DNA of 64,000 nucleotides. Origin: a virus. The stretch lies in IMG/VR virus record IMGVR_UViG_3300046820_000298, positions 1 through 64,000 of that record; one strand, written 5' to 3'. Below the pieces are notes generated by a model. It was not told where the DNA came from. It was given only the letters and a program-made list of their open reading frames with translations, and ran no database searches. A program made the translations under genes and the position numbers. Of the stretch, positions 1 through 8,900 are shown one piece after another. Numbering within the stretch: the stretch's first letter is position 1; the number at the start of each line of letters is the position of its first letter.

Positions 1-222
1 CAAGAGTTGATTAAGGAAATGGAATCCTTAAAAACCAACAAACCCTATGTAAATCCACAAAATGCTTTACGAGATTGTATCTCTTTGGCATACTTAAAAC
101 TTAGCATGGAGAAGGAGCAGATAGTTGATGCTGCCTGCGAGTTCATGGGAACAACCTTTGACCCAAATAAGGGCAGGGCTGAATTGTATTACAACGAAAC
201 ATACAGAGGTACAAATGAGTAA
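1..222 (+). CDS. Partial hypothetical early protein, 5' end outside window
   Basis: The reading frame is open from the first base (Q-E-L-I-K-E-M...) with no convincing start inside the window, so the gene probably begins to the left. About 73 residues are visible, ending at TAA. The visible part is helical and polar with two cysteines, and I recognise no family. It overlaps the next gene by 8 nt, which is typical of a tightly packed phage early operon. A TTG at 7 or the ATG at 19 could be a start, but neither has a ribosome binding site. Function unknown. Confidence 0.6.
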   Translation, partial: QELIKEMESLKTNKPYVNPQNALRDCISLAYLKLSMEKEQIVDAACEFMGTTFDPNKGRAELYYNETYRGTNE

Positions 223-418
223 ATTCCAAGTAACAGTCATAGGCAGTGATGAATCTCAAATCATTGATTGTCATGGTATATTTGTTAATAGTGATGCTAA
301 AACATATCAGTTTTTTAAACTGTCATCGGGCGGGATTCAGATTTTTGTAGCATACTACCCAATTAAAAAAACAATCATTACTAAACTTGAAGCAACAAAA
401 CAAGGAGGTGAGAAATGA
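215..418 (+). CDS. Hypothetical small early protein (67 aa)
   Basis: A longer frame opens at 125, but the ATG at 215 is the better start: it overlaps the upstream stop by only 8 nt, and the extension would be dual-coding. The product begins MSKFQVTVIG and looks like a small beta-rich protein. No domain recognised. It ends in an ATGA junction with the next gene, so the two are translationally coupled. Function unknown; the early-arm location suggests host takeover or replication support, which is inference. Confidence 0.55.
   Translation: MSKFQVTVIGSDESQIIDCHGIFVNSDAKTYQFFKLSSGGIQIFVAYYPIKKTIITKLEATKQGGEK
402..408 (+). promoter_or_regulatory. Strong Shine-Dalgarno site
   Basis: AAGGAGG lies 6 nt before the ATG at 415. 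A full-length Shine-Dalgarno sequence is unusual for Bacteroidota and is absent from the late genes of this phage. It fixes the start of the 68-aa gene. Confidence 0.7.
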
Positions 419-621
419 AAGCAAAAGACAAGGCTCAAGAAATCTTCAACAAAATGTATCAGGTTGATGATATTATGGGTAACTATCCAATGTGTTTTGA
501 CACAGCTAAAAGTTGTTCTTTAATAGCGGTTGATGAGATATTAAATAACTGCTACGAAGTAATGAAACCATTTTGGGAGGAAGTAAAACAAGAAATAGAA
601 AATTATGCACCAACCAAGTAA
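415..621 (+). CDS. Hypothetical small early protein (68 aa)
   Basis: The start is set by an AAGGAGG 6 nt upstream and by ATGA coupling to the previous gene. The product is a small, mostly helical protein with three cysteines, rich in Glu and Lys at its C-terminus. No known family recognised. It overlaps the next gene by 17 nt. Function unknown. Confidence 0.65.
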   Translation: MKAKDKAQEIFNKMYQVDDIMGNYPMCFDTAKSCSLIAVDEILNNCYEVMKPFWEEVKQEIENYAPTK

Positions 622-817
622 TTTATTAGCAGCAGTAATCATGGATCTAAAGATTCGTGAAGAAAGAGGATTAGCAACCTATGGTACAACTATGGATAGG
701 AAGGACCTATCTAAAAAAGAGTGGCTGCAACATGCCTATGAAGAAGCTCTTGATCTAGCTCTGTACTTAAAGAAGCTAATGGAGGAGAATGATAAACTTA
801 AAATTAAGGAGGTTTAG
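605..817 (+). CDS. MazG-like nucleotide pyrophosphohydrolase fragment-type protein (70 aa)
   Basis: The sequence has the hallmark of short phage MazG-like proteins: a G-x3-YGT stretch, then WLQHAYEEALDLALYLKKL, which contains the EExxD metal-binding motif. Proteins of this superfamily hydrolyse nucleoside triphosphates to monophosphates; phages use them to adjust nucleotide pools or counter alarmone signals. At 70 aa it covers only the helical core. An in-frame ATG at 641 is an alternative start. It sits in the early arm with small replication-side genes. Fold assignment is by motif only; substrate unknown. Confidence 0.55.
   Translation: MHQPSNLLAAVIMDLKIREERGLATYGTTMDRKDLSKKEWLQHAYEEALDLALYLKKLMEENDKLKIKEV
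806..812 (+). promoter_or_regulatory. Strong Shine-Dalgarno site
   Basis: AAGGAGG stands 7 nt before the ATG at 820 and overlaps the end of the preceding gene. It is the second full Shine-Dalgarno in this early operon and sets the start of the 126-aa gene. Confidence 0.7.
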
Positions 818-819
818 TT

Positions 820-1200
820 ATGGGATTAGACCAGTATGCTTATGCAAGAGAGATCATCGAGGATGATGAAGCAGATCCAGTAGATACTGATATTGCTTAT
901 TGGAGAAAACACAATAGACTACAAGGCTGGATGGAGAATCTCTACCGAGATAAACATCCAGACTCTAACAGAGAGTTTAACTGTGTTGATTTAGAATTAA
1001 CTGAAGAGGATCTAGACAGACTAGAGAAAGATGTAATTCTTAAAGCTCTTCCTAGAACCGAAGGATTCTTCTTTGGTGAAGACTCTTACAATGATGAAGA
1101 GTGGTCTAAAAAAGACATGGAGAGAGATCTTCAATTTATCAATGATGCTAGACAGTATCTTAAAGACGGGTATAAAATAATATACTCATCTTGGTGGTAA
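820..1200 (+). CDS. Conserved phage protein of the MGLD...YWRK...GFFFG type (126 aa)
   Basis: The pattern MGLDQYAY, then AYWRKHNRLQGWM, then LPRTEGFFFGEDSY and a terminal Y-SSWW matches a small protein family I know from many tailed phages of unrelated hosts, where it is of unknown function. The protein is acidic and tryptophan-rich. It is the last gene of the plus-strand arm and is followed after 7 nt by a strong terminator. An AAGGAGG precedes its start. No biochemical role can be assigned. Confidence 0.75.
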   Translation: MGLDQYAYAREIIEDDEADPVDTDIAYWRKHNRLQGWMENLYRDKHPDSNREFNCVDLELTEEDLDRLEKDVILKALPRTEGFFFGEDSYNDEEWSKKDMERDLQFINDARQYLKDGYKIIYSSWW

Positions 1201-1207
1201 AAAGAAA

Positions 1208-1230
1208 GGGGGCAAGTAGCCCCCTTTTTT
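1208..1230. terminator. Bidirectional terminator between converging gene arms
   Basis: GGGGGC-AAGTA-GCCCCC is followed by T6 on the plus strand; on the minus strand the same hairpin is followed by a T-rich TTTCTTT. It lies between the last plus-strand gene (stop at 1200) and the end of the 1560-aa minus-strand gene (1241), so it can stop transcription from both sides. Confidence 0.85.
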
Positions 1231-1240
1231 ATGCCCCGTC

Positions 1241-4200
1241 TTATTTACCTGAGCCAGCTCCTAAGTTAAACCACTTAGATGCATCGTCTGGATTAGATGA
1301 TTTTTCTATACCACCAACTATTGGGATAAGTTCTTCAAGCTTAGCTAAGAACTTATTATCTCCTTTATCGTGTCTTCCACTTTTTCTAACATAATCTAAT
1401 CCTTCTCTATCTCCTGTGATCATACCACCAAGTTCAGCAGTACCGAGATCCCATAGGTTAGCTACCTTTTGTAGAGGTCTGATAGTAGCTGTTGGAGATT
1501 CAGCCATTTTAAGGAATTCTGTTGGACTAGAGAACTGACGTAATTCTGATTCCATTCTAAGTGCTTGATAAAGCAAGAATTGTTCAGCATATGATGGATC
1601 TTCATCGTCATCATCAGATAGGACTGCTACAGCTAGTACACAAAGTAACATAAATGCAGCTTGTGCTCCGAATCTCTTTATGTTCTCTTGCTCAAACTTT
1701 TCCATGTTCTTATAAACACCTACGAAGTTTCCTTTCTTTTGCCAAGTTTCTTTTACTAATCTAGCAGCTGTGTGGTAGATACCTTCTGATATTGTTCCAA
1801 GTTCTAAGTCTCTATGTAACCCGGCACCTAGTGTACCACTTCCGTGTCCGTAATATCTTCTAAGTGATGGGACAAAGTATCTTCTAAAGAGCATAACTAA
1901 CTTACCCCACCATCTACGTTGTAGAACAGCATCATCAAACTTATTCTTAACCTGGTTTGTCTTCTTAGTCAATCCAGATACTTTCATTCTGAATTTACTT
2001 CTTATCTGATCAGCATTAGCAACCTTTGGATCAATGCCGTATCTACCAGTCTTCTCATCTAGAATGAATACATCCCATAGATTAGCAGGCTTACCAGATT
2101 CATTCATTATTACATTGCCTTGTGCATCTTTGAGTTTACCCTCATAAGATTTCATCATAGCAAGCATTCTAGTAACAGCTGTTTCATTCTCCATTATCCC
2201 TTGAAGGGCCATAGGGATATTTTTTACGGCCTTTAATGCTACTGGTCCTGTTTTGTTTCCTGTATCTGTAGATAGTGTTTCCCCTAATGCATCAAAGAAG
2301 TGAATAGCTTGACCCATCTTTCCTTTAGGGACAAACTTCTCATAGTCTTTCATCTGACCAATACCTTGCAGTTGCAAGTGATAAGTAGATTTAGCCCAAG
2401 CTAGATCTCCTTTAGAAAAGAACTGCCCAGCTACTCCTTCTTCTATAAGTCGTACGTTATCTAAGAGTAACTGGTTACCTGCTTGAAGGGCATTGAATGC
2501 AAGGTTGTTTAAAGCTGTAAAACTTGCTAGTTTACCTGCCATCTTATTATAAGAAAACTCCTTACCTGCAAAGTTTAAGCTCTTTTTAAGCTCCTCTTCC
2601 CCAAAGAATACAGTATCAATAAACTCAGAAAGATGTTTGAAGTTATTTGATACCTCTTTATTAGTTTGATATCTAACTTTACCTACAATCTTAGACCACC
2701 TGTTAACTACTGGAGAGTTATTAGCAGTAACAGCTAGTGGCTCTCTGTTCTCAACTATATCTCTCATGAGCATTACAGCTCCTTGTACCTCAGACTTTCT
2801 CTGGTACATGTTAGACATACCTGCAAACTGAACAATAGCAGAAGCCATGTCTCTAGTTGCAAGCTTTTCGTTGATTGGATTTACGTAGAAGATAGGGATA
2901 ACTTTATCTCTAGCCTCTTTGTTAGCATTGATTGAATCACCGTAGTGAGTATCTGTAGATAAGAAGTTTATAGCATCTCTAGCTTCTAGTTTAGCATAGT
3001 TAACAACCCCATCTTTTTGAACTTTCTCAAGTCCATCAGCAAGTATTGCTGGAGCTACATAGCTAAAGTTCTCCCATGAGTTTCTTATCGGGCCATTCTT
3101 TCCTATCTGTCTCTGACTATCCTTATACACATCTAGAAGAGCATTGTAATATTCGAATGCTGGGCCATTAGCTTTAAGAGCTGTATACTTTGGGTTAGCA
3201 TATTTAGATGCTAATGGCTGAACTGCTCTCCCTTTAAATTGTCTACGTTTAGGATCATAGATTTTATTCATCAAACTCTGGATCTCCTGGATCTGAGAGT
3301 GATAGTAAGCCATCCTGTCTCCGTCGTTAGTATTAGTAGCAGATGCCAATCCTTTATTAGCTGCAGCAAGTTCGTTAGTTAATCTCTGCAATAGCTTCTG
3401 TGAATCAGGGCTAGGCTCAGAGTTGTTAGCATACCAGTTAGATACCTCTTCGTAGAACTGAGCTACCTTAACTTTGTTTTTAGCATCTTCGAACCAAGCC
3501 TTTCTTTCATCTGATGTATTAGGAATACTGTATTTGGTATTAAGCCCATCATACATAGTTGACTCTGCTTTTCTATATCCAGTTACATCTAAAGGTTGTA
3601 CAAAAGTCAGCAATTTTTCTTTTCTACTTTCTCCAGTTTCTGGGTCTCTAACCATGTACTCGTGTACCTCGAGAATATCTTCGTTAAAAGTTACAGGGTT
3701 AACTCCAGAACCTTTAGTCTCTGCAAACTTTCTATATGCATCAGCAACTCTATAAGCTATATCTTGAGTATCATCGTTAGCTTCATACAGTTTATTCTTC
3801 AAAGTCATAGCAAACATCTGAAGACTAACTTGAGATGAATAAATAATAGGATCTAGCAAGTAACTAAATGCAGATTTATCTTTCTGAGCTTCTCTTAATT
3901 CTTTAATCAGAGTCTCTCTTCCTATCTTTTTATTCTCCAGCTGCTGTATGTTTAATGCAAGTTGAGCTTCGAATAAACCTTCTTTAGTTGTGATTTTATT
4001 TCCTTTGCCATCGGTCAATGTACCCTCTTTAAATCTCCTCTCCAAAGATCTCCACTCATCATTCTTATCTGGGGCAATAAGTCTTTTGTTATCTCTAATA
4101 TTTTTAATGACACTATTAATCTGATCTTCTACATCACTATTGTTGTATTCTAGAAGCAAGTCAGCCATCATAGGGATGCCTATCTTATTATAATCTTCTG

Positions 4201-5923
4201 CTATAGCACTCATCTTATTGATAGCACCAAGTAGAGACTGCTCAAGTTTAGTAAGCTTTAGGAACTCCGGATCAGTAGACTGCTGTTCTTGGGTAAGTTT
4301 AGTTTGTAGTTTTATTTTCTTATACCTAGCCAGATTACGTAGCTTAGCCATCAAGCTTTTATTCGGATCCATACCTCCGTAGAAGTTAGATACCGTATCC
4401 CCTACTTTATGTAGTTGGTTGATAAGCTGTAGTCTCTCTGATACAGATAAGTTCTCATTGTACTTTTCATCTATCTCATCAAGCATACTTTCAGCAGTGT
4501 CTGCTACACGAGAAGCATAAGACACAAAGTCCATTAACTGCTCTATCTTCTTAACCTTTTCTAGGTCTTCATACATAAGCTTGAGACGAGCAATGGCTTT
4601 TTCATTAGCTTCTTCTCCTCTCCTTTCTAGCTTAGCTATGTTATCTTTTACAGCAATCTTTACATCTGCAAGTACATTCTCAAAGTCTTCTTTAATTCTA
4701 TCGTCTGCACGACTATCAGCCATCATTGATTTAAGGCTTCCCTTAAACATGGTTCTATCGAATCTTCCTTCTAGCAGAGTCTTAGCTAATTCTTCTACAG
4801 CTGCCTCATTAGTTTGTAGATTCAAAGCCTTTGCAAGTGCTCTGAATATTCTATTAACTATCTGCTGAAACTTGTTAGGCTTGTCTCTATTAATTTTAGC
4901 ACCAGCTAGTCCAATAGCAGTAACTACAACTTCTTTATCTAAGGTATCCTCATCAAGCTCAGGGTATTTATTCTTAACCTTTCTATATAGTTCTGTACCT
5001 TTTAGTTCTTTGATTGCAGCTTTAACTGTTGCATTATCCTCTCCTAATAGCTCAACTAGAAGGTGGCTAAACTCATGGACGTGAGTATCCTCAGTCATAA
5101 GAGTAGGGTTGAACTTGATAGTAACAGGCTTACCTGGTTCTATTACAATTCTTCCTTTTACAGGCAGCTCGGGATCTACTTCTACGTTAATCTCTACTCC
5201 TTGTTTTCTAAAAGCATTCTTTATACTAATGATTTGGTCAGCTACATCTTGGTACTGCACCTCTTCTCCCTCTGCTTCAATCTGTCTACTGTCTGCTTGT
5301 AAGTCAAACATAGAAAGCTGATTCTGTGCAGCATTTGATACTACCTCAGATTCAGCCATTACTGCCATAGCAGGAGCTACTGGAGTGAAAGGGTTGAAGA
5401 CTTGTTGGTATCTAGCTGCTTCGAATGCCCCTCTTTTGTAGTTAGCTACATACTGATACATCTGAGCTCTATCGTATGGGTCTAACTGAATCGGGGAGGC
5501 AAGTTTAACTAGAGAGTTAAGCTGAGTTTCATCTACACTTACATAGTAGTCATGAGTTGGAAGAACTGCAGCGGTCCTACCTGGTCTTGCTGAATCCGGG
5601 GATCCTTTAGATTTAAATCCCTGTAGATTAAACACAGGTTTAGTAGCACCGTAGTTAATAGCAAAGTGCACATTCAATCTAGCCAAAGACTGGATTGGGG
5701 TAATATCTCTACCTTGTTTATTGTTAGCATCCATAAGCAATGGCATGTTTAACTTGCCACCACTTAGTACATATCCGTGAGACTGGATAATCTTATATAG
5801 CTCTTTACCAGAGAGTTGACTGCCAGTAGAAGCAGCTGCGTCGACTGTATTCAGTATTAAAGTCTCAGTAGGGTTAGCTACAATTACTCCGTTACCATCA
5901 ATGTTTGATACTACACAACTCAT
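1241..5923 (-). CDS. Giant virion cargo protein with HExxH zincin motif (1560 aa)
   Basis: Last of the giant late proteins, read just after the RNA polymerase gene. Residues 283-287 are HEFSH, within THVHEFSHLLVELLG, the active-site helix of a zincin metallopeptidase: two His zinc ligands and a catalytic Glu. A helical middle region of several hundred residues follows. Near the C-terminus an Arg/Trp-rich stretch (RRWWGKLVMLFRRYF) precedes a hydrophobic helix at about 1417-1435 with a DDDDED tail, suggesting membrane contact during ejection. crAss-like phages are known to encode such giant proteins packaged in capsid and tail; injection with the DNA is inferred. The zincin could process virion proteins or act in the host. 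It starts 26 nt after the RNA polymerase stop. Confidence 0.75.
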   Translation of the reverse strand: MSCVVSNIDGNGVIVANPTETLILNTVDAAASTGSQLSGKELYKIIQSHGYVLSGGKLNMPLLMDANNKQGRDITPIQSLARLNVHFAINYGATKPVFNLQGFKSKGSPDSARPGRTAAVLPTHDYYVSVDETQLNSLVKLASPIQLDPYDRAQMYQYVANYKRGAFEAARYQQVFNPFTPVAPAMAVMAESEVVSNAAQNQLSMFDLQADSRQIEAEGEEVQYQDVADQIISIKNAFRKQGVEINVEVDPELPVKGRIVIEPGKPVTIKFNPTLMTEDTHVHEFSHLLVELLGEDNATVKAAIKELKGTELYRKVKNKYPELDEDTLDKEVVVTAIGLAGAKINRDKPNKFQQIVNRIFRALAKALNLQTNEAAVEELAKTLLEGRFDRTMFKGSLKSMMADSRADDRIKEDFENVLADVKIAVKDNIAKLERRGEEANEKAIARLKLMYEDLEKVKKIEQLMDFVSYASRVADTAESMLDEIDEKYNENLSVSERLQLINQLHKVGDTVSNFYGGMDPNKSLMAKLRNLARYKKIKLQTKLTQEQQSTDPEFLKLTKLEQSLLGAINKMSAIAEDYNKIGIPMMADLLLEYNNSDVEDQINSVIKNIRDNKRLIAPDKNDEWRSLERRFKEGTLTDGKGNKITTKEGLFEAQLALNIQQLENKKIGRETLIKELREAQKDKSAFSYLLDPIIYSSQVSLQMFAMTLKNKLYEANDDTQDIAYRVADAYRKFAETKGSGVNPVTFNEDILEVHEYMVRDPETGESRKEKLLTFVQPLDVTGYRKAESTMYDGLNTKYSIPNTSDERKAWFEDAKNKVKVAQFYEEVSNWYANNSEPSPDSQKLLQRLTNELAAANKGLASATNTNDGDRMAYYHSQIQEIQSLMNKIYDPKRRQFKGRAVQPLASKYANPKYTALKANGPAFEYYNALLDVYKDSQRQIGKNGPIRNSWENFSYVAPAILADGLEKVQKDGVVNYAKLEARDAINFLSTDTHYGDSINANKEARDKVIPIFYVNPINEKLATRDMASAIVQFAGMSNMYQRKSEVQGAVMLMRDIVENREPLAVTANNSPVVNRWSKIVGKVRYQTNKEVSNNFKHLSEFIDTVFFGEEELKKSLNFAGKEFSYNKMAGKLASFTALNNLAFNALQAGNQLLLDNVRLIEEGVAGQFFSKGDLAWAKSTYHLQLQGIGQMKDYEKFVPKGKMGQAIHFFDALGETLSTDTGNKTGPVALKAVKNIPMALQGIMENETAVTRMLAMMKSYEGKLKDAQGNVIMNESGKPANLWDVFILDEKTGRYGIDPKVANADQIRSKFRMKVSGLTKKTNQVKNKFDDAVLQRRWWGKLVMLFRRYFVPSLRRYYGHGSGTLGAGLHRDLELGTISEGIYHTAARLVKETWQKKGNFVGVYKNMEKFEQENIKRFGAQAAFMLLCVLAVAVLSDDDDEDPSYAEQFLLYQALRMESELRQFSSPTEFLKMAESPTATIRPLQKVANLWDLGTAELGGMITGDREGLDYVRKSGRHDKGDNKFLAKLEELIPIVGGIEKSSNPDDASKWFNLGAGSGK

Positions 5924-5948
5924 TTTATTATAATTTATACAAAGTTAG

Positions 5949-8900
5949 TTATCCGTTACACAATAGCAAATTATCATTGTCTCTTACTCCAGGTATTTTT
6001 GTATCATTCATAAGTTCTGATAGAGCATCTATAGCTATACCAGCCTTAGCTAGCTTATCAGATGTTGATATGTCTGGGAGTGAGTAGATAGTCTTCCCTA
6101 CAAATGCAGAGTCGAGTCTTGCATATACGAACTTATCTGCTTTTTTACCTATCTTAACAAATGTTCCAATCTCTTTAGTCTTAGAGTTTTTGAAAACTAA
6201 AAATGGTTTGTTTTTAGAACTAGTTAACTCAGTAGTTTTGTTATTAAGTGTTCTACTATTCTCTCTTTCTAGAAGTGGACGACCTTCACTCTTCATAGGG
6301 CCGAACAACTGCATGTAAGTTAGAAGATCTCCAGCATCGAAGTAGTTAGCATTTTCAAGTTTATCACTCTCATCATGCAAGAATTCTAGGATACTTTTCT
6401 TCTGTCCTCCATCAACTGGTTGTGGCTTACTAAAAAACTCTACAGGGATAATGTCGTGGTATGATCCAGCACCTTGTCTAAACCCATTTGATAAGAAACT
6501 ATGCATAGCAAGTTGCTCACCTAACTTTGCAATTGAAAGAGCTTCACTTCTTAGTTTAGGATCTTGTATGACGTCATCTTTAATAACTATACTTTCAGGA
6601 TTTACATTCAAGAAGTACTGAGGACTAAACATCATAGCTCTAAGTGTAGCTGTAAACCCTTCTCTCTCACTTCTAGAGAATGCAAATGATCCGTCAAACT
6701 TAATACCGTAGTACTTTTTAACTGGATCTACCTCAGTTTCAAAGTTAGAGATAAACTTAGTGTAAGCAAGTTTTGGGAATTGCTGCTTCAAAGAGTTAAG
6801 TCTAGTACCAATATTGTTATTAGGGTTACTGTACATTGCCTCAGCATAATTCTGATTCAGGTATCTCATAAATGGAGACCCTTGTTTAGTAAGCATGAGG
6901 AATGTAAGGTTACCGTCTATCATCTGGTGCATAGAAGAGCTTACTCTTTTTACTCCAGCTCCTTTTTTAATTCTTTCTTTCATAGTCAAGAAAGCAGAAC
7001 TAGTTCTCATAGGGAAGAAGTAGCTAGCTACAAGCAAGCTGTTATCCTTAAGAGTTTCGTATCCTCTCTCCAATCCATAGATAGAATCTCTTCCTAAGAA
7101 CTGATCGAGCACATCTCCATTTGGATCAGGACCGAAGAACATCATAGGCTCGGGAGTATCTGTCTCTTGATCTTTTGCAGATTTAAAGTTCTCAGATCTG
7201 TCGTTATAAGCTTGGATGTTACCAATCCTATTAAGACCGTCCATAGAGTCAGGAGTAATTCTCTTGTACAAATCCATAAGCTTATTCCCAGCTTTATGGA
7301 ACAGAATAAAGTTCTGTACATAGTTTAACTGCTTATCTAGATCTCTGTCTTCTTTCGATAGATTTGCTAGATCTGCAGCATCCATAGGGACAGTAACATC
7401 AGCTATCTTAGTTTCTACTGGAGTTTTATCACCAAGAGCTGTTTTCCTTTTAGCCATTTCAGTTCTTATCTCTGTAATGACTATTTTCTTTGCATTATCT
7501 AACTGACTGATATTTCCTCCATATCTCTCTTCAAGTATCGACGTAAGTCTTCTTACATATGGTTGGTTAAGCAAGCTAGTACAAGTAGCAGTATTGTAAT
7601 CAGGATGATAAGCTATAAACAATGCTCTTACTGGAGCAGTGATTACACTATCATTAAGTTCAAGTTGTATCGGGTCTTTACCAGCATCCACGGATGCAGA
7701 CAAGAACAACGAACCTGATTTATCTGTAGTTATTCCTTCTCCAGTGTAAGTTCTGTACTCGGTAAACTCTGTCACCTGACCTTCTGCACCTTTAATCTTA
7801 ATGGCAAAGTCTTTATTAAGATTAACTACACCATGCTGAGCTACGTTTCTTCCTGCAATAATGTTTGCATAAATACCACGAAGTTTATTACCAGCCTGGT
7901 TACGGATAAGGGCATCAGTCTCTGTGCTTATGTCATTCCAGTCTTGAGCTGTATCAAATTCTGGGAGAGCTTCTCTTACTCTATCTACCTCTGACTTGAG
8001 TGTAGTATCATCAAGTGGGGACAATGTTTCAGTAAAGTGTGCAGGATTAGACATCACAGCTTCCATAGTATCTAGAATGATATTGTTAAGCTGCTTGTTA
8101 GATACTGCATTTCTATCTTGAATCATTCCAGGAGTAGTTGCTATTCTTTGATAATCTGGAATTACTTTTTTAATACCGTACTTAGATGTAGGATCTTGTT
8201 CCACTTCTGGGAACATCAAGAAGAGTTTATCTACGTCAAAGTCAGATCCCATAAGCTTAACAAGCTGTCCAGGTACAACTACAGATTTAGCATAATTCTC
8301 AGGGAGGAATGCTTTTATCTTTAAGATTACTGTAGATGCCTTATCCTGGTTAGGGATACGATACCCAATGATTCGTCTTAACTCCTCTGGGACTTCATCT
8401 AGAGATTGACCCGGCTTAATTCCAAACTGCCGAGCTAGATCTTCTCTAATCATTATCTCAGCATGTACAAGTCTTTGCTTACCATTCTCATTAGCTACTT
8501 CATAGAACTTAAGTTCATTATCTGTCCCGTGTCCACCAAGTTGAGCTACCTGTACAGCTTCGTATCCTTTTACAGATTGTTTGAATACTCTGTTACTCAT
8601 CACAGACATGATGATAGATTCAAACTTCTTATTATATATCGGGAGATCAAGTGGAACCTTAAATCTAGGTTTACCAGTAGCATCTAATTCAATATCTAGA
8701 GCTCGGTAGTAGTTAGAATGTAGATCTCCATCTAGAATCTGCTCATAGATGATGTCACGAATGTTCTTAAGTACCTCGAGCTTAGCTTCATTGATAATCT
8801 TAGGATCTTTAGTTCCTAAAGCTTCTGTCAAGTCTGATATCTTAAGCTCTTGCATTACATCTTGCATGTCTCTATCGAGCTTTTCTTCAATAGCAGCATG

